From assembly GCA_002812745.2 (NCBI GenBank), contig NCSJ02000112.1, positions 1-64,000 of the forward strand: DNA of 64,000 nucleotides, in the 5' to 3' direction. Shown piece after piece: positions 45,814-55,707 of the stretch. The translations under genes and the position numbers were made by a program. The notes under the pieces were generated by a model. It was not told the origin of the DNA. It did not search any database and was given only the letters and a program-made list of their open reading frames with translations. Positions within the stretch are counted from its first letter, which is position 1, and the number at the start of each line of letters is the position of its first letter. This stretch comes from Scytalidium lignicola. Its lineage: Eukaryota > Ascomycota > Leotiomycetes.

Positions 45814-47853
45814 CTATCTCAATCCCAAAACATTTTTCTCAAGAACCTTAACGCCATCCCTTACAGCAGGACAGTAATGTTTCCTCAGAATCTCCCCTTC
45901 CCAGACTGTCGTCGCAAACGGATTACTTCCCTCGACTTCTCCGCCTAGAGGATCAAAGGTCCCGTCTCCTCTTCTCTCTTCGGTATTCCACAACGAGGCA
46001 ATCTTCTTCTCGTGTGTCTTTGAGACCTTCCCCAACAACCCTAATACCGCTGTGCACGATTTCTCGGGAAGGTGAAGCGACGATGTCATGAGTTGTTTAG
46101 TAAATGCGGCAATTCGGAGAGGTGGCACAGCGCGGGCTGCAAGTGGGGGAACGAGAATTGAGGAGAGTGAGCGGAGAAGGAGAACAGTAGTAGTTTGGAT
46201 GTTGATTTTGTTCTTGGTTAGTGATTGCATTGCTGAGGGGTTATTTGGATCAGGGAGATGGAGAGATTTAGCGCTTAGCTCTATATCTGGATTGAGAGAT
46301 AGAGCGTATAAAGTTCGATAGAGATGAGTTATAAAGAAGCTAAGGTCGAGATGTAGACTAGCTTGCGCTTTAGCAGCATCTTGACCTTCAAGGAGAGCGA
46401 ATGCCGTTATTATGCAGAGAAGTGCCTCACGGGTGAGGTTCCTTCCAGCCTCTGTACTGTTCTCATCCCCATCCCCAATTTCTTCATCTGGTACATCGTC
46501 CCCTGTTTCAGCATGTCCGATGAGATCTTTTAACGCTTCCAAAAGATCTCCAAAGAAGTCCTGGTTAATCAAATGCGCATACCTAGCAAGGCCCTCAAGA
46601 ACCGCACCCATTAGATCTGGTGATCGGAGCTTTAATATCCGGAAATAGGTCACGAATACCAGCTTTAACGTCTCAGCTTGCATTTTGTCTCGTTCCTCGT
46701 GGCTAACAATAGCATCAGCCTGCTTCATCTCTTTCTCCACTATCTTTTGCTCTTTAAGCAACTTCCTCTGCTTCTTTGTTCGGAAGTCTCTCTCTTTTTT
46801 TGATCTCTTTCCTCCAGGTTCATCATCTTTACCGGGTTTATCAATATGATTCGTTGATGCTTTCCATGAGAACTCCGATAAGAGCCTCAAATGCAAAAAT
46901 GTATTCAAAACGCTCTCATCAACTCTATAGCCTCGTGCTTTCATCATTTTTGTCAGTAGACTAACTGCGTCCAAGGACTGCGTCCCCTCTTCGTCATTTC
47001 GAAATAGTGTCTCAATCGTTTCCCGACATTTAACAAAGTCAACATCAAGTTTTCGAGTACTGAGTTTGCTGACCAAAATCTTTAACAATTCTCCACGAAA
47101 ATTGAAATGTGGCACCGATGTTAATAAAGTACATGCGCAGCCAATGGCAAGGCTGGCAAGGCTAGGCCCTTCATCTTTCAAAATATTGCCATTCCCAGAT
47201 TGTGCAACTTTTGCCAGCCCTCGAATATAAGTCTGATAACCACCGACAAGCGCCTGCTCATAAGCTCGTATTCGCCGAACCTCCTTAGAAACTTTAACCT
47301 CCATATCTTCTTCTGAGAGCGGCCGTATCCGATACCCTGGAATGACATCTTTATAAACTGCTAATTGTGTGGCTAATGCAAGCTTCTTTATCGTCGTAAT
47401 CTCCGATTGTCCAAATTGAGCAAGAGCTTTAAATGCCCCAGGATTTTCTTCAGGGTCCTCGTTTAGCATTAGAGCAATTCTTGCAAGCTCTTCCTTTGCT
47501 TCCAGAATTTGCTTTCGAATAGGTATCGCGGGCGCTTTGGCGACCTCTTCCACTGGTTTAGGCTCTTCATTGGACTCTTCCTCCTCTAGCCATTCTAAGT
47601 CACTTGCAACGTTATCGCCGTTTTCAACTTCTGCTTGTTGAACAAGACCATCGGCAGTCTTTATGGGCAACCTTGTATTCTCCTTCTCCTTCTTTTTGCC
47701 CTTTCGCGGCCTGGTTTCATAGTCCTGTTCAAGGTTCCAGCTCGCAGCCTGTCTAAAGAAGGCATTCGTCCCAGGTCCAGCTTCATGAGGCGAGTCTTCA
47801 GCTATACCTGGCGGGCTGAGCTTGCGCCTTTTCATTGCAGGAACTCTAGCCAT
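45814..47853 (-). CDS. NOC3: Nucleolar complex-associated protein 3
   Basis: Factor in early pre-60S maturation and nuclear transit (with Noc2), also linked in yeast to pre-replicative complexes. A single exon of 679 residues. The N-terminus is basic with nuclear-signal-like MKRRKLSPP and RPRKGKKKEKEN. The conserved NOC domain starts around residue 115 (PIRKQILEAKEELARIALML) and includes GYRIRPLSEEDMEVKVSKEV and the hallmark RAYEQALVGGYQTYI. A basic coiled-coil segment (KRSKKERDFRTKKQRKLLK) lies in the middle, and the C-terminal CBF/Mak21-like domain (ETLKLVFVTYFRILK, and SNPFATTVWEGEILRKHYCP) closes the protein. Its start is 195 bp from that of NIP7 on the other strand. Strong match. Confidence 0.95.
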   Translation of the reverse strand: MARVPAMKRRKLSPPGIAEDSPHEAGPGTNAFFRQAASWNLEQDYETRPRKGKKKEKENTRLPIKTADGLVQQAEVENGDNVASDLEWLEEEESNEEPKPVEEVAKAPAIPIRKQILEAKEELARIALMLNEDPEENPGAFKALAQFGQSEITTIKKLALATQLAVYKDVIPGYRIRPLSEEDMEVKVSKEVRRIRAYEQALVGGYQTYIRGLAKVAQSGNGNILKDEGPSLASLAIGCACTLLTSVPHFNFRGELLKILVSKLSTRKLDVDFVKCRETIETLFRNDEEGTQSLDAVSLLTKMMKARGYRVDESVLNTFLHLRLLSEFSWKASTNHIDKPGKDDEPGGKRSKKERDFRTKKQRKLLKEQKIVEKEMKQADAIVSHEERDKMQAETLKLVFVTYFRILKLRSPDLMGAVLEGLARYAHLINQDFFGDLLEALKDLIGHAETGDDVPDEEIGDGDENSTEAGRNLTREALLCIITAFALLEGQDAAKAQASLHLDLSFFITHLYRTLYALSLNPDIELSAKSLHLPDPNNPSAMQSLTKNKINIQTTTVLLLRSLSSILVPPLAARAVPPLRIAAFTKQLMTSSLHLPEKSCTAVLGLLGKVSKTHEKKIASLWNTEERRGDGTFDPLGGEVEGSNPFATTVWEGEILRKHYCPAVRDGVKVLEKNVLGLR

Positions 47854-48048
47854 AGTTGATCGTTGTTGTAGGAAAAGTTACCTCCACCCACTAGAAATTG
47901 CAATATTTCCTGTAGATGCGGCCGCTTCTCCGACAAAATTGTTGCAAGCGGAAAATAGTTGATCCACAGCAAAGCTACTGAACTCCGTTTAAATTTGAAA
48001 GTTAAAAAAGAGTTAAACCAAATCACTCAGTGATATCCAGCAATTAAA
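47854..48048. promoter_or_regulatory. Shared divergent promoter, NOC3 / NIP7
   Basis: 195 bases between the start codons of two 60S biogenesis factors, so co-regulation is likely by position alone. Short A/T runs (ACAAAATTG, TTTAAATTTG) recall the AAAATTT-type rRNA-processing element of yeast, but I see no clear GATGAG partner, so specific sites are not claimed. Confidence 0.5.
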
Positions 48049-48663
48049 ATGAGGCCTCTCACCGAACCAGAGACAGAGGCTCTTTTCAAAAAGTTAGCAA
48101 GTGAGTTATGAGATCTCGCTCTGAATTGATTAACAAATTAACAAATTTGTTCAGATTATACGGGAAATTCTTTGAAAAACCTTGTAACAAATGGGGAGGG
48201 CCAAGATCGATATGTATTCCGCATTCAAGCTAGTCGATGCTACTATGTGAAGCTTGCTCTGGCAAATCTAGCAACTTCTGTAGCCAGAGACCAGCTTTTA
48301 TCCTTAGGAGTATGCCTTGGGAAGTATACAAAATCTGGGAAATTCCGCCTCCACGTCACTGCGCTGCCTTTTCTTGCGGAGCATGCTCGTTATAAGGTCT
48401 GGGTCCGCGCCAATGGGGAGATGCCGTTTTTGTATGGTTCACATATTGTGAAAGCCCATGTTGGGAGGTGGTCGGAAGATTGCCCTGAACATCAGGGTGT
48501 AGTAGTCCTGAGTGCTGCCACAGATACACCGCTAGGGTTTGGTGTTACAGCGAGGAGTACGCAAGAAGCAAGACGATTAGATCCAACTGCAATTGTTGTT
48601 TTCAGACAGGCAGACTGTGGAGAATATTTGAGAGATGAGGATAGTCTGTTTGCGACAACATAA
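48049..48663 (+). CDS. NIP7: 60S ribosome subunit biogenesis protein
   Basis: Small nucleolar RNA-binding protein with a C-terminal PUA domain, needed for 27S pre-rRNA processing. Exons 48049-48100 and 48155-48663 across a 54-bp intron give 186 residues, the normal size. It begins MRPLTEPETEALFKKLANYT with the intron inside the A-N codon, and contains NLVTNGEGQDRYVFRIQ, YVKLALANLATSVARDQLLS, GVCLGKYTKSGKFRLHVTAL, HARYKVWV and the PUA core FLYGSHIVKAHVGR and PLGFGVTARST, ending in a variable tail. Every block of the family is present. Confidence 0.97.
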
Positions 48664-49668
48664 ACTAGGAAACGAAGACGGCGTTGATATGGATTCTAGA
48701 TTATATCTAGTAAATTGGAATTCGGACCAAATTGGCGTCTAGGGCGACCATGCTATATATCGATATTCATGAAGCCTGTGTTCCATATCTGATTGGATCC
48801 TTGGGGTTTATTCAAGTAGGACAAGTTAAGGAATGCGATATTGGCTGTGGAAAGACGAGTCAATGGCTTAGCAGGCGAAGATCGCCGTCTGTGGCTAGTG
48901 GTCCCAGACCNAAAATTTTGGAATTTGATATTAAAAATGTTCGCCTTTCGACATGCTATCAGCTATCATTACACCACAGCATGAAGTTAATTTAACTTCC
49001 AACGTAAGTGACGAAACGATACAATGGATTACCAGAACATATCAGCTCTGTGTAAATAATGATAATACCAAGCAAACAAAACCAATGCTAAATCAAGTAG
49101 GAGTATTATGCTTAATGAGAACAAACTGCGGGGTTATTCTTTCTTTACAACGACTATGTGACCTCCCTGACTGATGTAAGTGGTAATCTTTCTATGGACG
49201 TTTAGACATAGGCGGACTATGAATTTTGGTGTGCAGTCCGCTGTGTAGTAATGAATATTTATCCCTAGTCTTCCTCGGTGTTTTTTCCTGCCAGTCGCAG
49301 CGTGGTTAACCTTTCTAGAAAACTACGTGCAAAATGACTCTTTTTTGATTGTTATTGCATACATCCAGGTCGACTCTTCTCCTATGATGCATCTCACGGC
49401 TAAGCGACTAATTTGTAAATGAGAATTCAAGAGCCTTCTAGCAGTCCAGGTTACTGAATAATTATAACAGCTTATCAAGAGCTATACCCCCTCATCGTCG
49501 TTAGAATCAAGCATAAATAATATGTGCAGATAGTTATGCTCGGATAATTATTTAGCCGAATCCGTAAAATGATTGAATTTATTTCAGGGTTCTACAGTAG
49601 ATGGATTTGGAAAGATTGAGGATCTGAAAATTCCGAAAAGCTAATATACTGCTGGCTTTCCTCCAGAA
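48664..49668. other. Intergenic between NIP7 and MRH4
   Basis: 1 kb, both genes on the plus strand. Open frames at 48732-48995 and 48953-49174 lack any family signal. An N is at 48911. A short stem could form around GCGGACT at 49212 and AGTCCGC at 49235. Nothing else was seen. Confidence 0.35.
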
Positions 49669-51540
49669 ATGATTCGCTCAAGGACATCAACATGTTTATT
49701 ATGTATGTTTAGAGCCAGTAGGCAACTACAACAAGGCTCTCAGCTACAATGGAATCCACAAAGAGCAGCGTCACAACTTGCAAAGCGTCCATCGCGCATG
49801 AGCCTTTCCCCAAGAGTTGGGGAGGCGCCTCCCAATGTCAACCCGAGCGGTAAACCGGCCCGCAGAAGGCAAGATGGACCATTTGGAGGAATGAACATGA
49901 CAGAAGCTCGAATCCGGGGGGTTCCTGAACGGCGATCAGCTTCACAGGAGAAGAGGACTTCGCGCGGTGGCCACAAAGAAAGAGAGGATTCGAAGGACAA
50001 GCCTGGATTTAAAGCGTTGAAGATGCAGAGGTCTTTAGCGCCCGTTTCTTATAGTCATCGGACAGCGATCAAAGAGCGCATACGCGAAGTTGACTCTTTC
50101 GATATGTTCCCTTTGTTACCAGTGGTGAAAAGCTCGATTGCTTCTCAGGCATTACAGGGACTCGATGACATAGCGCCCACACCAGTCCAGAGAATTGCCA
50201 TACCTGCGTTATTAGGGGTTGATAGCAAGAAGGGAAGCAAAAATAAGAGTGTCGATAAAGAACGGGAAAACTTTCTGATCGCTGCAGAGACAGGCTCTGG
50301 AAAGACATTGTCATATCTGATTCCTATTATCAACGCTGTAAAGCTCGCAGAAGCTACAGATGAGGAGATCATGGCTCATGAGAAAGCATTACAGGAAGAA
50401 AAGCTTCGGCAAAATATCTTTGAGCTTCCTTCCCCACCATTATCTAATGATCCACATCCTACGACCGGCCGGCCACGCGCCATTATTCTGGTGCCTACTT
50501 CGGAATTGGTAGCACAAGTTGGTAATCTTACGAAGGCTTTCTCTCATGCGGTCAAATTTCGCTCTGCGATGATTTCTTCGTCGTTCAGTGGAAAAGTCAT
50601 TCGCAATAGACTATTCTCTCCTTCAGGCATCGATATTTTGATATCTACCCCTCATTTACTGGCATCAATCGCAGAATCAGACCCTAACATTCTCTCTCGA
50701 GTTACGCATCTTGTTGTAGATGAAGCAGATTCGCTTCTCGATCGTGGATTTTCTCCATTAACTTCTGCTATCATCGACCGTGCCACTCCCTCTTTAAAGC
50801 AACTAGTGTTATGTTCAGCAACAATCCCTCGAAGCATGGATTCATATCTCCGGAAACGGTTTCCGGATATTCACCGTCTTGTCACGCCCAACCTGCATGC
50901 CATTCCAAGACGAGTCCAGCTAGGAGTTGTTGATGTCGAAAAAGATCCTTACCGTGGAAACAAGAATCTGGCGTGTGCCGATACTATTTGGTCTATTGGT
51001 AAGGCAGCTGCTGATCACGATGGGCCTGTGAAGGGCCAAATTGATGTTAAGCGTATACTTGTGTTTGTCAACGAACGTGAGAAAACACAAGAAGTAGCGG
51101 ATTATCTAGTATCGAAGGGTGTCGACGCTATTGCGCTGAGTAGAGATACTCCTGAGCATCGTCAATCCGAGATGCTCGCCTCTTTTACATCATCTACTCC
51201 TCTCGTTATTACCAAGGGGGAGCACCCTGGATCGCTGGGCGATAACCAGCCTAATTATATTCCTCCTGGACACGCGTCGCCGCCAGTCAAACGGTCTCTA
51301 CCAAATACGAAGGTACTGGTAACCACGGATCTTGGATCAAGAGGCATTGATACATTAGCTGTTCGTCATGTAATTCTTTACGATGTTCCGCATTCTACAA
51401 TAGATTTCATTCATCGACTTGGCCGGACCGGGAGAATGGGAAGGCGTGGGAGGGGTATTGTACTTGTAGGGAAGAATGATAGACGGGATGTTGTTGCAGA
51501 GGTTAAGGAAGGTATGTTCAAAGGGCAGGCGCTTATATAA
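49669..51540 (+). CDS. MRH4: Mitochondrial DEAD-box RNA helicase
   Basis: ATP-dependent RNA helicase needed for mitochondrial large ribosomal subunit assembly in yeast. A single exon of 623 residues. The N-terminus (MIRSRTSTCLLCMFRASRQL) is a basic mitochondrial presequence, followed by a poorly conserved basic region to about 125. Helicase motifs in order: Q-motif PTPVQRIAIPALL (about 170), motif I AAETGSGKT (about 207), Ia ILVPTSELVAQV, II VDEADSLLD (about 350), III CSATI (about 382), IV ILVFVNEREKTQEVADYL, V VLVTTDLGSRGID, VI HRLGRTGRMG (about 581). The insert between motifs I and Ia and the one before motif V (KGEHPG through PVKRS) are typical of MRH4 rather than general DEAD proteins. 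An N follows the stop directly at 51541. Confidence 0.93.
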   Translation: MIRSRTSTCLLCMFRASRQLQQGSQLQWNPQRAASQLAKRPSRMSLSPRVGEAPPNVNPSGKPARRRQDGPFGGMNMTEARIRGVPERRSASQEKRTSRGGHKEREDSKDKPGFKALKMQRSLAPVSYSHRTAIKERIREVDSFDMFPLLPVVKSSIASQALQGLDDIAPTPVQRIAIPALLGVDSKKGSKNKSVDKERENFLIAAETGSGKTLSYLIPIINAVKLAEATDEEIMAHEKALQEEKLRQNIFELPSPPLSNDPHPTTGRPRAIILVPTSELVAQVGNLTKAFSHAVKFRSAMISSSFSGKVIRNRLFSPSGIDILISTPHLLASIAESDPNILSRVTHLVVDEADSLLDRGFSPLTSAIIDRATPSLKQLVLCSATIPRSMDSYLRKRFPDIHRLVTPNLHAIPRRVQLGVVDVEKDPYRGNKNLACADTIWSIGKAAADHDGPVKGQIDVKRILVFVNEREKTQEVADYLVSKGVDAIALSRDTPEHRQSEMLASFTSSTPLVITKGEHPGSLGDNQPNYIPPGHASPPVKRSLPNTKVLVTTDLGSRGIDTLAVRHVILYDVPHSTIDFIHRLGRTGRMGRRGRGIVLVGKNDRRDVVAEVKEGMFKGQALI

Positions 51541-52783
51541 NGGGGGGATCAGGTGTGGCTTAGAGGGCATGTTATGGTTGTTGAATATTGGGACTGTCAA
51601 ATGAGTGTAACACCACCACTTCGTTGTATAACATCTAATACCGTAAAATATAAAAGTTATCTGAACGGCAAGGTTACTGGCATACTGCAATATGTTACTA
51701 ATAATCTAGGGATTAGCTAGTTAATTCTGAAGGTGGAGTCAACTAATACTGTACAACATGTTATGATCCGAAAATCCAGGTCCTAATGCATCACACCGGG
51801 AGGCCCACCAAATTAACAAAGAATCTAGACCGCGTCTTGATGCATCGAGTAGGTAATGTTTCCGTTGCCGAGGTTTGCTTCAACGCCAGTTAAGAATTGG
51901 CAATCTGACGTCATTTTTGTTTGATATATGGTGTTTTGTTGTGCTGTACTGTCGTGGCTGTGTGTGGTAATTACTTGTTAGATAGAAAGCTCAGCCAGAC
52001 AAGCATCATTTTCAATACAGTACTCTCGGCCTATGACGGTGGTAGGTTGTAAGAACGCCTAGAGGTGGGGGTATCCTTCTTTGCTGGAGCCTAATCGTCA
52101 TCTTCCAAGCCAAATGGCCTAACGAACCGGCTGCCAAAAGTCTGTGTACACCCCAAAGTTTTGCCTCTCACATAATCGGGAAATACTAATAATAAAACAT
52201 TACGTTAATGATTGAAAAAATTCATTAAGATCAAGAGATGCCTTGAATTATTAATTTAAATAAATTTCAAATAGCTCTATAGAAGGTACTTTGCACAATA
52301 ATTGATATTCTGCGCACAATTTCGGTTAGTGTACACAGACTTTTGGCACCCGGTTCGTAAGGCTGGTCTTCATTGTGCGTAACGATGCATTCCAGGCATC
52401 CAAGGCTGAGTATCGCACTCAATCAGGAGAATCAAACTTCTCAGCCCGTTGCCACTCAGCCCTATTTTGCTGCAGACTACCCTATGTGGGTAGCCTCCTA
52501 CACCCAATTATCGCCCCTGTGCATATGTAGATATGTGTATAACATCCAATTTCTACAAATCTAGGAGCACGGTGAGTCATGCGGGTAGTATCGTACAATG
52601 GTAGGCCTCGCCTTTCTATAAGTATAAAAGGAGTCAATCTGTTTGCATTGCAGTTGTAAGTTCGGTATCTCCTTCGTTGAGCCTGTCTCTGGGTTCTCCC
52701 CAAGGCACTTTCTCAAAAAGAGAACTTCAAAAAGTGCCACCGCACCACCGGCAGCTCATCGTATCCGTTTCTCTCTGTTCATA
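51541..52783. other. Intergenic between MRH4 and the BCS1-like gene
   Basis: 1.24 kb. It holds the MITE at 52123-52357 and, after it, the promoter of the BCS1-like gene with a TATAAAA-like box at 52623. An in-frame stretch upstream of the chosen start (52643-52783) lacks an ATG. Confidence 0.4.
52123..52357. mobile_element. MITE with ~32-bp inverted ends and TAA duplication
   Basis: The left end CGAACCGGCTGCCAAAAG and the reverse-complemented right end CGAACCGGGTGCCAAAAG continue together through TCTGTGTACAC, about 30 bp with one mismatch. Both ends are flanked by TAA (52120-52122 and 52358-52360), the TWA-type duplication of PIF/Harbinger elements. At 235 bp with an AT-rich core and no coding capacity, it lies in the promoter region of the BCS1-like gene. 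Confidence 0.75.
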
Positions 52784-54822
52784 ATGAATAATCAAACATG
52801 CGGATGCCGGTGCTTGTCCACCGGGCCAGGAATGATGGCCCCCACTGGACTTGGTGGTTCTGAAGGATCTTCTAACCCCCAAGCAGCCCTGATCGATACA
52901 TTTCTTCCTGGGTTCTCCCTCTTTTCATCTATCACATACCGGTACACTGGTATAGATCCTGCAATTTATATACCATGGTTTTTGGCTATCGGTATGGTTG
53001 TTTTCGGTTGGCAATATGCTTCGGAGTGGCTTTGGGGGATCATGGAAGAGTACTTCATGTCGACGGCGGAAATTCGAACCGATGATGAGATATACAACAT
53101 GCTCATGGGATTTATTGCGCAGCAATCGTTTTCAAAGCGTGCCCGGCACTTCGTGGCTAATACGAATCTGAATAGTCGGAATTGGTATTTAAGTTGGAGC
53201 TCCGATGATAATGACGAGGGGGATGGAGATGCTGATTTTCCTACCCGTGGAAAGAACAAGGACAAGAAAGTTCATTTTACTCCATCCTGTGGCACTCATC
53301 CATTCTGGTATAAGGGCCATTTCCTCCTTTTCCGAAGGTCTCAAGATACCCAGAACAACTATGGAACTGTAAGCGAGAGAGAAGAGGTATCCATTTCGAC
53401 CTTTGGTCGGAATCCTGCTTTTATTAAGGAACTATTAGAGGATTGTCGAGCCAATTTCATAGCTCACGATGAGAATCGAACTGTTATCTATCGAGGTGGG
53501 CTTAAGCCAGGATCATCAGAAGCAGTATGGACTCGCTGTGTATCTCGTATTTCGCGGCCGTTTTCGACTGTGGTTATGGATGAAGCCGTGAAGAAGGAAC
53601 TCCTTGAGGATTTAAACGATTACCTTCATCCGAGTACTCGCCGGTTCTATAACAATAGAGGCATTCCATATCGCCGAGGGTATCTACTATATGGGCCACC
53701 TGGGACCGGTAAGCCGCATCTTCTCTCTTTCTTGCTCTTTTTTGCTCTTTCTCGACATGACGATCAGGGCCGCAGGTCCAAGAAGTCCGTCCTCTCCGGT
53801 TCTTTTTCTTATTCCCGCTATGTGCTTTCAGACGCAAACGCGTTGATTCAAGCTATGTATTTAGATTCAATTTCTAACTTGGAACAGGAAAGTCTTCTCT
53901 CTCCTTCGCAATGGCGGGATATTTTAACCTCAAAATTTACATTGTTAGTCTGAACTCCCCATCAATGACGGAGGAGAATCTGGGAACGCTTTTTGCCGAG
54001 TTACCACAGAGATGTCTGGTCCTCCTCGAGGATGTCGACACTAGCGGGATTTCTCATAGCAGGACTCCGGTAGCCGCTACAGATGCTTCTCAGCCAGCTG
54101 CGAACCCTACTACAGATACCAATTCAAATGTTGCTGGTAACCTTCCGTTCAACAAAATTTCTCTTTCAGCTCTTTTGAATTGTCTGGATGGAGTGGCTGC
54201 AGCAGAAGGCAGAGTCTTGGTTATGACCACCAATCATATTGAAAAGCTTGATAAGGCTTTGATTCGTCCAGGGAGAGTAGACATGAGCGTCAAATTCAAT
54301 CTTACAGATGCGAATATGATGAGGACTATCTTCAAAGCGATCTATGGATCTCTTGAGGGAGATAAACCTAAGAAGCCAACCATCAAAGATGAGAGTAATG
54401 ACGTCAGCCTTATAGGCTCTGTCTCTTCAAAAATTCCTATTCCAAGACGATCATCAGATAACGCCAAACCTCAAAAGCAAGCTGAGCTAAATGGTGTGCC
54501 AGTTGAAGACGTAGAGGCAAAAAAAGAACAGGATCTAGCAAGACTTGAAAAGCTCAGCCATGAATTTGCAGCTAAGATCCCTAGCGAGATCTTTAGCCCA
54601 GCAGAAATCCAAGGGTATCTGTTGAAATGGAAGATGTCTCCGGAATTGGCTATAGCTAACGCTGAAGAGTGGGTAAAATCTATGGAGCTAGAAAAGGAGA
54701 AGGAGAGGGAGCAGAAGGAAAAGGAGCAGAAGGAGAAGGAGCAGAAGGAGAAGGAGCAGAAGGAAAAGGAGCAGAAGGAAAAGGAGAAGGAAAAGGAGAA
54801 GGAAAAGGAGAAGGAACCATAA
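52784..54822 (+). CDS. BCS1-like AAA ATPase
   Basis: Membrane-anchored AAA ATPase of the BCS1 family; BCS1 itself inserts the Rieske protein into complex III in the mitochondrial inner membrane. Exons 52784-53708 and 53888-54822 give 619 residues. A transmembrane segment is at about 60-82 (YIPWFLAIGMVVFGWQYASE), a BCS1-specific N domain at about 85-270, Walker A GPPGTGKSS (about 303, split by the intron), Walker B LVLLEDVDT (about 352), and a sensor/arginine region TTNHIEKLDKALIRPGRVDM. It differs from BCS1 proper: longer inserts (SDDNDEGDGDAD, and about 25 residues after Walker B) and a C-terminal tail made of (K/E)-rich repeats. It is therefore probably one of the expanded fungal BCS1-like paralogues, whose roles are unknown. 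The 179-bp intron is the longest in the window. An upstream TTG-started extension was rejected in favour of ATG 52784. Confidence 0.88.
54693..54819 (+). repeat. Coding microsatellite: (K)EKEQ/EKE tail of the BCS1-like protein
   Basis: Purine-only repeats of GAGCAGAAGGA and GGAGAAGGAAAA units give about 40 residues of E, K and Q before the stop. Expected to be variable in length between strains. Confidence 0.8.
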
Positions 54823-55707
54823 ATAACGAATCTGAAATGATGAAGACTTCATGATGATCAAGAACGTTGACTTTAGATACATCGGTAAGATTTGGCTTAG
54901 TGCATAAGCCAGATCAGGCTTAGAGAAATCAGGCGCACGGCGATAAATGACGGCGTTCTATCAAATGTGTGTATAATATAACAATAAAAAACTATTATTC
55001 TTCATTTGCTTGTTGTGTTAGATATCGAAGTTCAAAAAAATTAAAAGGTAAATCAGTAACTAATATCAATTAGTTAGACATCTAATCTAAACAGACAGTT
55101 TCTAAACATGATAATCAAAGAAAAGCATAGAAACAGGGTTTTCAACGAGTCTACGAGTCTATTTTGGAGCAGCTACGATGTCCTCTGAAGCTTCATCCGA
55201 AGTCTCGTAGGCCTAATTCATTTAAGAGGGCAAAATAGTAGTTGTGGGAAACGCCCCGATGCAAAGTGATGTAATCGACCCTCTCCTCATTCAATATTAT
55301 TAATTGAATCAGATCAGAGTTGATCAGGCCGCACACCTAGCAAGATTGTATAAGTAAATTCAGTGAAAAAAGAACACAAATGGCCCGGAACATTCAGATC
55401 TACCCAACAATGCCGAGAAAACCATACGAGAGAGTAATTATTTAACTTAGAGTTTAAGTTAAGTTAAGTTAAGACGGGAATGAATTCCATACAGTAAGCA
55501 AAAAGAAATTTCGCGCCACTTCCACCAATCTTCGCGCTTTGATACGGGCATTAGGCTGCCAAAAATACGCTTTGTCTCGCTAATAACTGCAAGTGCTGAA
55601 GAAGCAACACCCGCAAAAGATTCCATGCTTCACCTTCAAACTCCCCACTAATACCACCTCGATCCATTTTGCATAACTCGGAACCACTCCTGCTCGACGT
55701 CAACTAC
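54823..55707. other. Intergenic between the BCS1-like gene and the deubiquitinase
   Basis: 885 bases, AT-rich first half. Contains a (TTAAG)4 repeat at 55454-55474. No gene was seen; the last ~200 bases are C-rich, as in fungal promoters and leaders. Confidence 0.4.

Noticed and set aside
48732..49174. Open frames between NIP7 and MRH4
   Set aside because: One contains an N and neither resembles any protein; treated as intergenic.
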